From contig NZ_QKKX01000044.1 of the NCBI RefSeq assembly GCF_003434305.1, positions 62,001-126,000 on the forward strand: DNA of 64,000 nt, in the 5' to 3' direction. A program made the position numbers and the translations under genes. The DNA is from Micromonospora sp. MW-13 (GTDB lineage: Bacteria > Actinomycetota > Actinomycetes > Mycobacteriales > Micromonosporaceae). Position 1 is the stretch's first letter. Every line of letters starts with the position of its first letter. Under the pieces are notes generated by a model, which had not been told where the DNA came from, searched no databases, and saw nothing but the letters and a program-made list of their open reading frames with translations. Shown here piece by piece: positions 53,466 to 62,079 of the stretch.

Positions 53466-54606
53466 GCCGAACCCCCCGACAGTGCCGGACGCCGCCCTGG
53501 CCCCGGCGCCGAGCACCGATGTCACGTGCTACTACCACGAGGACGTCAAGGCCCCGCTGCTGCGCACCGCGATCCTGCCGGTCGCCGACCGGCTGCGCGA
53601 CGCCGGGCTCACCGTCCACCTGGAACGGCACTGGCTGCACGGCCCACACGTACGGCTGAGCCTGCGCGGGGCGGAGGCGCTGCGGGTCGCGTCCGCCGCC
53701 GAGGCCGCCGAGCGGCTGCGCGGGCATCTGGTGAGCGCGCCCTCCCGGGCCGGCCTGGACGTGGCGCAGTTGCTGCGCCGCTCCGAGGCGGCCGGCCGGG
53801 CCGAGCTGGTCCCACCGCCCTACGACCCGATCCAGCCGGACAACACGGTGCTGGTGACCGAGGGCGACCGGACCTCGCTCGCCGCGTTGCTCGGTTCGCC
53901 CGGCGCGGTCGGCTGCCGCGCCGACATCCTCGCCGAGGGGCTGCGCCCGGTCCGGGTGTCCCTCGACGAACTGGCCCGGGTCGGCGACGCCCCGGCCGCC
54001 CGGGTGGGGGTCGTGGTCACCGCGATGGCCGCGCACGCCGACACCTGGCCGGGCCGGCTGCTCTCGGGGTACCACACCTTCCTGTCCCACCTGGAGGACT
54101 TCCTCTTCGGCGAGCGGGACACCGTGCTGCGCCCGCGCTTCGCCGCCTTCGCGAGCCGGGCCGGTGACCGGTACCTGCGCCTGGTCCGCCAGGCGGCCAC
54201 CCCGGACCCCGACGATCCGGTGGCGGCGGCGTGGCGGGCCTGGAGCGCGGCGTCGTGGCGGATCGCCGAGCGGGCGTACGACGCCGGCGCGCTCAGCGGG
54301 CAGCTCTCCACCGAGTTCCGGCGCCGGTCCACCTCGTTCGACGAGGCCACCGCGATCCGGTGGGACCTCGAACAACGCGGGGCCAGCGCGTACCACCGGG
54401 CGCTGGAGGCGTCGGGCTTCCAGCGGATCGCGGCGACCCGGGAGTTCCAGGTGTACCGGTTCTGCACGAACATGCTCTACCAGTTGCTGGCGCTGTGTGA
54501 CGTCGCGCCGCTGGAGCGGTATCTCGGGGCCCATCTGCTCGCCGAGGCGACCCAGCAGATCCACGGCGTGGCGTGGCAGGACGCGCTCGTGGCCCGCGAC
54601 GGGTGA
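53458..54606 (+). CDS. Thiopeptide pyridine synthase ([4+2] cyclase), LazC/TbtD-like
   Basis: The product is 382 aa, ATG 53458 overlapping the dehydratase gene. It belongs to the LanB C-terminal-like fold: VTCYYHEDVKAPLLRTAILP, HWLHGPHVRLSLRG, then PDNTV and FCTNMLYQLLALCDVAPLERYLGAHLL near the C-terminus. This pattern fits enzymes that join two dehydroalanines to form the central pyridine and release the leader, rather than glutamate elimination. Position two after the transferase is as in lactazole. Which of the two LanB-C-like proteins does which step is an inference from fold details and gene order. Confidence 0.75.
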   Translation: MAEPNPPTVPDAALAPAPSTDVTCYYHEDVKAPLLRTAILPVADRLRDAGLTVHLERHWLHGPHVRLSLRGAEALRVASAAEAAERLRGHLVSAPSRAGLDVAQLLRRSEAAGRAELVPPPYDPIQPDNTVLVTEGDRTSLAALLGSPGAVGCRADILAEGLRPVRVSLDELARVGDAPAARVGVVVTAMAAHADTWPGRLLSGYHTFLSHLEDFLFGERDTVLRPRFAAFASRAGDRYLRLVRQAATPDPDDPVAAAWRAWSAASWRIAERAYDAGALSGQLSTEFRRRSTSFDEATAIRWDLEQRGASAYHRALEASGFQRIAATREFQVYRFCTNMLYQLLALCDVAPLERYLGAHLLAEATQQIHGVAWQDALVARDG

Positions 54607-57296
54607 CGCCGGTGGGCGGCACGGGGGTGGTGACCCTGCGGCCGGGCAGCATCGTCCGGCCGGTCGAGGGCGGGCTGTTCGTGGGCGGCTGGCGGTCCAG
54701 CGCACTGGTCACCGCACCGCCGGTCGCCGGTGAGCTGTGGCGGCGGCTGGAGCCGCTGGTGCGCGAGGGCATCGATCCGGAGACCGCGATCGCCGGCAGG
54801 TCCGCCCGGACCGCCGCGGCGGTGCGCTGGCTGTTCGGTCTGCTCGCCGAACACGACCTGCTGGTCGACGCCCGGCTGCCGTTGGACGGGCACCCGCTGG
54901 CCGCGTACCTGGCCGGGGTGGCCGGGGACCCGGCCGGCGCGCTGGCGGCGGTGCGACAGGCCACCGTGGCGGTCACCGGCGGCCCCGGCCAGGTGCCCGC
55001 GGTACGCGCGGCGCTCCGCGCGTCCGGCGTGGCGGTCGCCGGCGACGCCGGTCCCGACGCCGACCTGACGGTACTGATCCGCACCGGGACCGGGGACGAT
55101 CCGCCGAACGGCGGCGGCGAAATGCTGGCGGTGACCGTCCGGCCGGACGGCGCCCTGATCGGCCCGCCGGGACGGCCCACCCCCACCGGCCCCGGCGCAC
55201 CGGCGGACCGCGTACCGGCACCGGTGGGACCGGCGCACCGGCTGCTGCCGTACCTGGTGGTGCACGAGGTGGTGCGGGCCCTCGGCGGGCTCGCCGACGA
55301 CACGGCGCTGCTGCTGCGGGGCGGCACCGTCCGCCGGGTCGGGACGCCGGCGGCCGACGGCGACGGCGGCGTCGACCGGCCCGAACGGCCGGACCCGGGC
55401 GACGTCTCGGTGCTGGTCCGGGGGGACGACGGCCCGCTGGTCGAGGCGGTCCGGGCCGCCGCCCCGATCCGGTCCACCGGTACGCCACACCGCCGGCCGG
55501 GACGGGTCGTGGTCGTCGGCGCGGCACCGGACTGGCCGGTGGCCCGGCACCTCGCCGAGCAGCGCACCGCCCACGCGACCGGGGCGGCGTACCTTCCGGT
55601 GCGGGCGCGCGGGACGTCGATCGAGATCGGCCCGCTGAGCCGACCCGACACCGCCGACGACGCCTGCCTCCAGTGCGCCGACGTCCGGCGCCGGGCCACC
55701 CTCGACACGGGCGACCAGCGCGGCAGCGCGGTCGCCGCCGCGCTGGTCGCGGACGGCCGGCCGCTGCCGCTGCCGCCGTACTGGCAGCGACTCGTCGCAG
55801 CGCTGGCCGCCGGGCAGCTCACCGGCGGCGTCGATCCGCGAACCGTCGGCGTGCTGGCGGTACGGGACGGCTCGGTCACCCGCCACCTGGTCCGGCCGGT
55901 GCCGGACTGCCCGGCCTGCGCGGCGCTGCCGCCCGACTCGGCCGCCGCCGCCCGGGTCGTCCTGCACCCGCGCCCGCTGCCGGCACCGGACCGGCTGCGC
56001 CGGGGCGCACCGGACCTCGGCGTCCTGCGCGCCGAGCTGGTCGACCTGCGGTACGGGCCGGTCACCGCGGTCCACTCCGAGCGGGAGGGTCCGGTGGCGC
56101 TCGCGGCGGCCGAACTGCCGGTGCCGGGCCGCTCCGGTCGGCTCGGCGGCTACGGCCGCGCAGCCGACCACCCGACCGCGCAGGTGCTGGCGCTGCTGGA
56201 GGCGGTGGAACGGGAGGCCGGCCGGTACCCGCAGGGCCGCCGGACCACGGTGCTGGGCAGCTACCGGGAACTGGCCGCCGACGCCGTCGACCCGGCGCGG
56301 CTGGGCCTGCCGGAGCCGGACGCCGTGCGGCACCCGGCCTACCCGCTGGACCCGTACACCCCGCAGACGGTGACCTCCTGGGTGTGGGCCCACGACCTGA
56401 GCGGTGACCGGCAGGTCCTGGTGCCCGAGCACGCCGCGTACTACGGGGTGCGCCGACCCGGGGCGGGCCGCTTCCTGTTCGAGAGTTCGAGCGGCTGCGC
56501 GGTCGGGAGCTGCCTGGAGGAGGCGGTCCTGCACGCCTGCCTGGAGACGATCGAGCGGGACGCCTTCCTGCTCACGTGGTACACCGCAACGCCGCCGACC
56601 GCCCTGACCATGCCGCCGGACCTCGATCCGGTCACCCGGCACCTCGCCGACCGGATCGCGGCCGAGGGGTACACCCTGCACCTGTTCGACATCACCAGCG
56701 ACGTCGGCGTACCGGTGATCTGGGCGCTGCTGACCGCGGACCGGGCCGACGCCACCGCCCGGGGCGCGACCTTCTCGGCGGCCGGGGCACACCCCGATCC
56801 GCGCCGGGCCGTCGCGGCGGCGGTCCTGGAGGCCGGCGTGAACATGGCGGTCGCGCCCAGGATGCCCCGCCCGCCCCGGGACCGGCTGCTCGCCATGCTC
56901 GACGACCCGGACCAGGTGCGGGACCTGGCGGACCACGCGGCCCTGCACCTGCTCGCCGAGACCCTGCCCCGCTTCGACTTCGCGACCCGGCCGGCGGACC
57001 CGCGACCGTTCGACGCGCACTTCGCGGGCCGGCGGGATCGCTGGCGCCATCCGGACCTGACCGAGGTGCTGCGCCGGCTCGTCGACGCCATGGCCGCCGC
57101 CGGGATGCCGCCGCTGGTGGTGCGGCAGACCGGCGCGGCGGAACGCCGGCTGGGGCTGACCGCCGTGAAGGTGCTCGCCCCCGGCGCCCTGCCGATGACC
57201 TTCGGGCACCTCAACCGGCGGGTGGACCTGCCCCGGTTGCGGCGGCGCTCCGGCACCGGTCCCGGTCGCCCGACACTGCCCCACCCGTTCCCGTAG
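54603..57296 (+). CDS. Fused RRE/ThiF-like partner and YcaO cyclodehydratase
   Basis: The product is 897 aa from GTG 54603 (4-nt GTGA overlap with the previous stop). Residues about 8-90 look like a RiPP recognition element (winged helix; GSIVRPVEGGLFVGGW..). Residues about 100-470 are a ThiF/E1-like Ocin domain with two CxxC pairs (DACLQCADV and PDCPACAAL). Residues about 490-897 are a YcaO domain: FESSSGCAVGSCLEEAVLHA and CLETIERDAFLLTW at the ATP site, and a proline-rich C-terminus (TLPHPFP) typical of azoline-forming YcaOs. It should make oxazoline/thiazoline rings from core Ser/Cys. In lactazole these are separate LazD and LazE. Confidence 0.88.
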   Translation: MTPVGGTGVVTLRPGSIVRPVEGGLFVGGWRSSALVTAPPVAGELWRRLEPLVREGIDPETAIAGRSARTAAAVRWLFGLLAEHDLLVDARLPLDGHPLAAYLAGVAGDPAGALAAVRQATVAVTGGPGQVPAVRAALRASGVAVAGDAGPDADLTVLIRTGTGDDPPNGGGEMLAVTVRPDGALIGPPGRPTPTGPGAPADRVPAPVGPAHRLLPYLVVHEVVRALGGLADDTALLLRGGTVRRVGTPAADGDGGVDRPERPDPGDVSVLVRGDDGPLVEAVRAAAPIRSTGTPHRRPGRVVVVGAAPDWPVARHLAEQRTAHATGAAYLPVRARGTSIEIGPLSRPDTADDACLQCADVRRRATLDTGDQRGSAVAAALVADGRPLPLPPYWQRLVAALAAGQLTGGVDPRTVGVLAVRDGSVTRHLVRPVPDCPACAALPPDSAAAARVVLHPRPLPAPDRLRRGAPDLGVLRAELVDLRYGPVTAVHSEREGPVALAAAELPVPGRSGRLGGYGRAADHPTAQVLALLEAVEREAGRYPQGRRTTVLGSYRELAADAVDPARLGLPEPDAVRHPAYPLDPYTPQTVTSWVWAHDLSGDRQVLVPEHAAYYGVRRPGAGRFLFESSSGCAVGSCLEEAVLHACLETIERDAFLLTWYTATPPTALTMPPDLDPVTRHLADRIAAEGYTLHLFDITSDVGVPVIWALLTADRADATARGATFSAAGAHPDPRRAVAAAVLEAGVNMAVAPRMPRPPRDRLLAMLDDPDQVRDLADHAALHLLAETLPRFDFATRPADPRPFDAHFAGRRDRWRHPDLTEVLRRLVDAMAAAGMPPLVVRQTGAAERRLGLTAVKVLAPGALPMTFGHLNRRVDLPRLRRRSGTGPGRPTLPHPFP

Positions 57297-57374
57297 CCGC
57301 CCGCCCGGTACCCACCCCGTCCCGGAACGCATCCGTTCCGGTACGCATCCCGTACGGTCAGAGGAGCACCCACG

Positions 57375-59291
57375 ATGAGTCGCTGGTCCGCGCTGCACGC
57401 CTACCTGCACGGCGGCTCCGAACACACCGAGACGGTGCTGCGGGAGTACGTCGTGCCGACCACCGGCGACCTGCTCGACCGGGGCGAGATCTCCTCCTGG
57501 TTCTTCGTCCGCTACTGGGAAGGCGGCCCGCACCTGCGCTGGCGGGTCGCCGACGCCTCCCCCACGACGGTACGGCGGCTACGTGACGGGCTCGCCGAGG
57601 CGGTGGCCGCGCTGCCACCACCGGCCCGGGAACTGCGGCCGGCCGACTGGTACGCCGGGTTCGGGACGGCGGGTACGGCCGACACCGCTGGCAGGACCGG
57701 CACGGCCGGCGGGCCGGACCTCGGCTGGCACCCGCACGGCACCGTGCTCGACCAGCCGTACCACCCGGAGGTCGACCGGTACGGCGGACCGGAAGCCATC
57801 GGGGCGGCCGAGGAGTTGTTCGCCGCGTCCAGCCGGGTCGCCGCCACGCTGCTCGACGCGGCGCCCGCCCGGCGTCGCTCGACCACGGTGGACCTGCTCT
57901 TCGGCTTCCTCGCCGCCAGCGGCCTCACCGCGCCCGAGGCGGTGCGCTTCCTGCGCGGCTACGCCAACGGGTGGTCCCTGGTGCCGGAGGCACACGGCCA
58001 GGACCTCGGCCTGGCCCTGATCGCGGCGGAACGCGACTTCCACGCCAACCCGGCCGCGTACGCCGGGCGGCGCCGGCTGATCGACGACATCGTCACCGGC
58101 CGACGCGGCGCCACCACCTCGGTCAACTTCTGGGCCGATGCGGTCACCGGGTACGCCGCGACGCTGCGGGCGCTCCAGGGGCGGGGCCGGTTGCGCGGCA
58201 CGGTCGCCGGCATCCTCGCGTCGCAGCTACACATGTTGCACAACCGCCTCGGGCTGGGCATCCCGGCCGAATGCCACCTGGCCTGGCTGGCGTCGTTCGC
58301 CTACGCCAAGCCGGCCGCGCACGCCGAGCCGGCCGCGCCGCAGGGATTCCACGCCGACACGCTCGACGCGGCGGACCGGCGCTACCACGAGCGGTCGAAG
58401 TTCGTCCGGGCCCGGTGGCCGGAGCAGCACCCCCGACCGGTCGAGCCGGTCCGGCCCGACCCGGGCGCGTCGGTCGGGGCGGCGACGCTGGCCTTGCCCG
58501 AGCCGACCCCGGGTGGGCTCGGCGACGCCTCGCTGGCCGAGGTGCTGCTCGCCCGGCGGACCCGCTACGACTTCGGCCCGGGCGAGCTGGACGCGGCGGA
58601 GCTGGGCCGGTTGCTGCGCTACGCGGCCGGCGAAACCGCGCCGGAGCGGGGCGGCACGGCAGCGGACGAGGAGGACGCGCCGGTGGGCGGTGCTGCGCGG
58701 CTGCTGGCGTACCCGAGCCCGGGTGGCCTGGTGACCACCCGGCTGATGGTGCTGCCCCGCCGGGTCACGGGCGTGCCGGCCGCGCTCTACCGGTACCTGC
58801 CGGAGCGACACGGCCTCCAGCGGGTGGCGGCCGATCCGGGCACCGCGCGGCTGGCCCGGATCGCTCCCCAGTTCGCCGCGCCCGGCACGCCACCTGGAAT
58901 CGGCGACACCGGTGGGATCGGCGAGCCCGGCGGGCCGGCCGGAACCGGCGGAACGGGCGGGCTCGACGTCGAGGCGGTGGCGCTCTGGCTGTTCGTGGTG
59001 GCCGACCTGGACCGGGTACGGGCCCGGTACGGACTGCGCGGCTACCGCTTCGCCGCCGTCGAGACCGGCCACCTCGCACAGAACCTGCTGCTCGCCGCGA
59101 CTGCTGCCGGGCTCTCCGCCGCGCCGGTCGGCGGCTTCTACGACGACGAGCTGAACCACCTGCTGCTGCTCGACGGCCTCACCTCGACCGCCTTCTACGC
59201 CATCGCCCTGGGGCGTCCAGCGTGCACACCCGTTGCTGACCTCGTCGTCCCGAACTGGCGGCGAGCGCGTCGGATCGGGTGTCGCCCGTAG
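57375..59291 (+). CDS. Fused glutamate-elimination and azoline dehydrogenase (LazF-like)
   Basis: The product is 638 aa, ATG 57375 with GAGGAG 8 nt upstream. Residues 1-345 are a LanB C-terminal-type domain (ALHAYLHGGSEHTETVLREY, WFFVRYWEGGPHLRWRV, LHMLHNRLGLGIPAECHLAW) that eliminates glutamate to form Dha/Dhb. Residues about 370-638 are a SagB/nitroreductase-like FMN dehydrogenase (LARRTRYDFGPG, AVALWLFVVADLDRV, VETGHLAQNLLLAATAAGLSAAPVGGFYD) that oxidises azolines to azoles. A GIGDTGGIGEPGG repeat interrupts the dehydrogenase region. The two-domain fusion and last position match LazF. The stop lies 7 nt after the 59269-59284 repeat core. Confidence 0.87.
   Translation: MSRWSALHAYLHGGSEHTETVLREYVVPTTGDLLDRGEISSWFFVRYWEGGPHLRWRVADASPTTVRRLRDGLAEAVAALPPPARELRPADWYAGFGTAGTADTAGRTGTAGGPDLGWHPHGTVLDQPYHPEVDRYGGPEAIGAAEELFAASSRVAATLLDAAPARRRSTTVDLLFGFLAASGLTAPEAVRFLRGYANGWSLVPEAHGQDLGLALIAAERDFHANPAAYAGRRRLIDDIVTGRRGATTSVNFWADAVTGYAATLRALQGRGRLRGTVAGILASQLHMLHNRLGLGIPAECHLAWLASFAYAKPAAHAEPAAPQGFHADTLDAADRRYHERSKFVRARWPEQHPRPVEPVRPDPGASVGAATLALPEPTPGGLGDASLAEVLLARRTRYDFGPGELDAAELGRLLRYAAGETAPERGGTAADEEDAPVGGAARLLAYPSPGGLVTTRLMVLPRRVTGVPAALYRYLPERHGLQRVAADPGTARLARIAPQFAAPGTPPGIGDTGGIGEPGGPAGTGGTGGLDVEAVALWLFVVADLDRVRARYGLRGYRFAAVETGHLAQNLLLAATAAGLSAAPVGGFYDDELNHLLLLDGLTSTAFYAIALGRPACTPVADLVVPNWRRARRIGCRP
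59252..59288 (+). repeat. Left copy of an imperfect 37-bp direct repeat
   Basis: GAACT-N2-CGGCGAG-N3-GTCGGATCGGGTGTCG-N-CCG, inside the last codons of the dehydrogenase gene. The right copy is at 62080-62116, with 31 of 37 positions identical and no gaps. Confidence 0.6.
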
Positions 59292-59589
59292 GCGTAGGCT
59301 CGGGTCGCTTCGTGGGCGACAGATGTACCCAGAGACATAGATGACGTATGACACCCCGACCCTTACCAGCCCGCCACCTTCCAGGCGGGCACGGTCACCA
59401 AGCGGGTTTCGGTGGCGACGAGGATCCATCACCGACCAGGAGAGTGGCGGTCCACTTCGAGCTGGTGTCGGTAGGTGCGACCGCACGTCGAGCGCCCAGG
59501 CTGGTCAGCGAACTGCGCGGAACCATTGGGGCGCGACTTAGGTACGCGTGCGGGTGACAGACGCGACCACGGCGACCAGACTTTTCCGC
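59292..59589. other. Intergenic region after the thiopeptide cluster
   Basis: These 298 bp contain no supported gene. A frame from 59348 to 59557 has some protein-like composition near its end (VHFELVSVGA), but it has no ribosome binding site and no recognised family. No clear terminator is seen. Confidence 0.4.
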
Positions 59590-59871
59590 ATGCGCACACG
59601 AGTCATGATCGTTCTCGCAGCGGTCGGTTTGAGCGGGCTGATGATGACCAGCGGTTGCTCCTATGTAGAGGACATCTGCGGCGACGGTGAGTACCCGGTC
59701 ATCGCGGTCGGTGGACAGGGCGGCAGCGCCTGCGTCCCTGATGGCCAGGAGCCGACCGCCCCGTATGTCCGCTACCCGCAAGGCAAGGTCCCGAAGCACG
59801 TCGATGATGAGTGGGACATCTACTGGCGCAGCCACGGCATCGACGATCGGGGCAACATCATCGAGACCTGA
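59590..59871 (+). CDS. Small lipoprotein, SCO0607-like
   Basis: The product is 93 aa from ATG 59590. It has a short basic start (MRTR), hydrophobic VMIVLAAVGLSGLM and the lipobox TSGC, giving an N-terminal lipid-anchored Cys. The mature part contains CGDGEYPVIAVGGQGGSACV and YVRYPQGKVPKHVDDEWDIYW, a pattern I associate with SCO0607-type actinobacterial lipoproteins of unknown role. The ribosome binding site is weak, and an in-frame GTG at 59548 is an alternative start. The same frame stays open for 56 codons after its TGA. Confidence 0.75.
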   Translation: MRTRVMIVLAAVGLSGLMMTSGCSYVEDICGDGEYPVIAVGGQGGSACVPDGQEPTAPYVRYPQGKVPKHVDDEWDIYWRSHGIDDRGNIIET

Positions 59872-60042
59872 GGACGGCTTGACCCGCTACAGCCCGGCGA
59901 AGATGGGCGTGGAACGTTACCGCTTCCGCAGAACGCAGATCACCACAACATCGAGGAGGTCGACCCGGCGGGAGCACGCTACCGCCGCACCGACCACGAC
60001 GATGCTGCCTTCGTCGGGCGCGTCTCGGAACTCATCGCATGA
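59872..60042 (+). pseudogene. Orphan 3' gene fragment in frame with the lipoprotein
   Basis: Directly after the lipoprotein TGA the same frame continues for 56 codons to a TGA at 60040, with protein-like content (QNADHHNIEEVDPAGARYRR, then DDAAFVGRVSELIA). There is no start codon or ribosome binding site. It is probably the tail of an unrelated gene joined here by recombination; readthrough is a less likely reading. Confidence 0.4.
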
Positions 60043-60155
60043 CTCAACGGATCACGTGGAGAGCCCGGTGCGGGGCCGGGCCAGCACGCCGGGTTCGGCG
60101 GGCGGGGACGAAATACCGGCAGCCCAAAGGCTGCAGGGCGTCTCGTTAGTTGCTG

Positions 60156-60521
60156 TCACCGTTGCTGCCGACAGCCACCTCTCGCCGCGACCGGCGCGCG
60201 CGTCGGGTATTGAAGCGCGGTGAGCAACTGACTGTGCAAGTTGGCGTTGGAGTACAGGCCGCCGCCTTGATCGCCCGCATGTCCTCCGGTTCGATCGGTG
60301 AAACGGCCGCCCGCTTCCTCGACAAGCAGAATCCATGGTGCGTGATCCCAGATGTGGTACCGCTCGACCAAGAAGGCATCGATCTCGCCACGAACAAAGC
60401 TCGACGAGCGGGAGGGGGCTTGCCGGTACGCGGGCCACACTCGATGGGAGACGGGCTCTGGACGCGTCGTCCAGAGCATCGAGCCGAGCATCTGCCAACG
60501 TCGAAGTGGTGCTAACTCCAA
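60156..60521 (-). pseudogene. Truncated inositol-monophosphatase-like fragment
   Basis: The frame reads RGEIDAFLVERYHIWDHAPW, then ILLVEEAGGRFTDRTGG and GGGLYSNANLHSQLLTALQ, the C-terminal lobe of the inositol monophosphatase/HisN family (WD and EEAGG motifs). The N-terminal metal-binding half (GExxD, DPIDGT) is absent. The upstream end joins an XRE-regulator fragment, so this is recombination debris, not a working gene. Confidence 0.65.
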
Positions 60522-60592
60522 GGCAGTTGCTGCTGCGTCATCCCAGCGGCGTCCCGCCAGCTGGCGACACGCAGCCCAATGTAGTCAGCCAT
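60512..60592 (-). pseudogene. Truncated XRE-family regulator N-terminus
   Basis: ATG 60592 has a good AGGAGGA 3 nt upstream and reads MADYIGLRVASWRDAAGMTQ, QQL, then stops three codons later. This is the first helices of an XRE helix-turn-helix, cut after QQL. It retains a functional-looking translation start, so a 26-aa peptide may still be made. Confidence 0.6.
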
Positions 60593-61039
60593 GGCTCCTC
60601 CTGCACGAGGTCGACGACGTCCGGCGTAGAGTCTGCACAACGGACGGTACGTGCGGTCACGCTTCGCGGCCAGCCCAACACCGCACGCATGCCGCCAGGT
60701 CAGACCATCCAGCCGCCAGCCCTCCGGTTGCACCGACCTCTCGCTTGTAAGTCCTGGGCGCCTCGTCCGGCGGCGTCTACCCACGTCTGCCACCTCGGGC
60801 GTTCGTCCGTATGCCGCTGTCGCCGGTTCTCCGGTCGTGTCAAGGCTCGCCGTAGGCGACCGCGAAGCGGCTTGGTCTTGGCGCGGCCGGGGCTTCTCGC
60901 GTAGCCCTCGTGGTGCTTGACCGAGGAGATCCCCCGTCCGCCGCCGATCTCCGAGGGAAGGCCGGGGCTCGGGGCGGAGCCCCGAAGGTCTAACCGCCCG
61001 CTAGGCTCCTCGCCTCAACGTCAGAGTGCGGGAGTGTAC
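60593..61039. other. Gene-poor stretch with one hairpin
   Basis: These 447 bp contain no supported gene on either strand. The base composition is lower in GC than the left part of the window, consistent with foreign or decaying DNA. The only element seen is the hairpin at 60963-60984. Confidence 0.45.
60963..60984. terminator. 8-bp-stem hairpin
   Basis: CGGGGCTC, loop GGGGCG, GAGCCCCG, with flanking partial symmetry (GG and CTTC/GAAG-like ends). Possibly a terminator or leader hairpin for the gene starting at 61040. Confidence 0.4.
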
Positions 61040-61489
61040 GTGATCAAGCTGTTCAGGACCAAGAATTCCACGTGCCGCTGTCGGCCCCAATGGCCGGCTC
61101 TGGTGACGGAGATGAACGGCCATGTCATGCCGTGCCAACCATCCGAGCACGGCAGTCCGATGACCAGGCTATTGGAGCTGTCAGCCCGGTGCGCCGAATG
61201 CGCCGCGACCTACCCGGGCAACTTCATCATCGAACCAGGCACGCCGCCTCCGTTCGAATGGGCGCACGAGCCTGAGAACACCGTGTGCTCCTGTGAGCCA
61301 CGGTGGCCGAAGCTGATGGTCATGCTGCGTGGCCAGTGGTACCTCGGCTACCCAGGGACCGACGGTCAGCTGGTAGTTGACGGCGCAGCGGAAGGGGCAT
61401 TCTGCGATAGCTGCGGGGCCCGCTTCCTCGGGGACATGGTGGTCGACCTCAATGACAGGTCACACGTCGAAGATCCTGACGAGACATAG
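61040..61489 (+). CDS. Internally duplicated Cys-motif protein
   Basis: The product is 149 aa from GTG 61040, chosen because GGGAG sits about 5 nt upstream; a GTG two codons earlier is possible. Two copies of one module are visible: CRCRPQWPALV..CAECAATYPGNFII and CSCEPRWPKLM..CDSCGARFLGDMVV. Each has a CxC and a CxxC pair about 50 residues apart, suggesting one zinc site per copy. No family was recognised. It lies in the repeat-bracketed accessory segment with no obvious partner. Confidence 0.65.
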   Translation: MIKLFRTKNSTCRCRPQWPALVTEMNGHVMPCQPSEHGSPMTRLLELSARCAECAATYPGNFIIEPGTPPPFEWAHEPENTVCSCEPRWPKLMVMLRGQWYLGYPGTDGQLVVDGAAEGAFCDSCGARFLGDMVVDLNDRSHVEDPDET

Positions 61490-61638
61490 CAGGTGTGGCC
61501 GGCCGGCCCGGCCGATGCCGGCCGGAGGTCGCCAGCAGGCCGGGGCCGGGCCGGCGCGGCGCCGCCGCTTGATGCGTCGCATGTGAGCGCGTAGAAAGCC
61601 GGTGGTTCGGCAACGGGCGATCGGGCTACGGTTCGCGG

Positions 61639-61986
61639 ATGAGCATCCTGCCCGGCGCGACGAGGCAGTCGTTCGTGGGTCGCGATCTTCGGCATCGCAC
61701 CCTCGATAGGCACTCCTTCAAGTTTTGTGATTTCCGTGGCGCCGACCTCCGGGGTGCGTCTCTCCGGGGTGCCAGCTTTGCTGGCTGCGATCTGCGGGAT
61801 GCCGACCTGCGCGACGCGGATCTGTCCTACGCGCGGTTCAGCTACGTTAGGACTCACGATCCGGAGTACGGACGCACGGACGCTACCGGGGCCCGGTGGG
61901 ACGGGGCCAACCTTCGAGGCGTCACCGCCGAGCGCGTCATTGGGTGGCCGGACGGCCTCTCAGACTCACGCACTACTTCGGGTTGA
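61639..61986 (+). CDS. Pentapeptide-repeat protein
   Basis: The product is 115 aa from ATG 61639. From about residue 28 the sequence follows the A(D/N)Lxx pentapeptide pattern: CDFRGADLRGASLRGASFAG, then CDLRDADLRDADLSYARF, with a late ARWDGANLRGV. This folds as a right-handed quadrilateral beta helix. Some family members mimic DNA and protect gyrase, but no such role can be inferred here. There is no signal peptide. Confidence 0.85.
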   Translation: MSILPGATRQSFVGRDLRHRTLDRHSFKFCDFRGADLRGASLRGASFAGCDLRDADLRDADLSYARFSYVRTHDPEYGRTDATGARWDGANLRGVTAERVIGWPDGLSDSRTTSG

Positions 61987-62079
61987 CGTGTCGGCACCCA
62001 GTGCTACTCGGCCCTCGTTGGGCATGCCAGCGTACCCTTTCTGCCGAATCGCTGGACTCGACTCCAGAGACCTCGGTGT

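Noticed and set aside
50234..59291. Class I lanthipeptide cluster
   Set aside because: No LanC cyclase; YcaO, azoline dehydrogenase and pyridine synthase genes indicate thiopeptide chemistry, and the core has only one Cys.
59348..59557. Possible 69-aa gene after the thiopeptide cluster
   Set aside because: No ribosome binding site or recognised domain; composition only partly protein-like.
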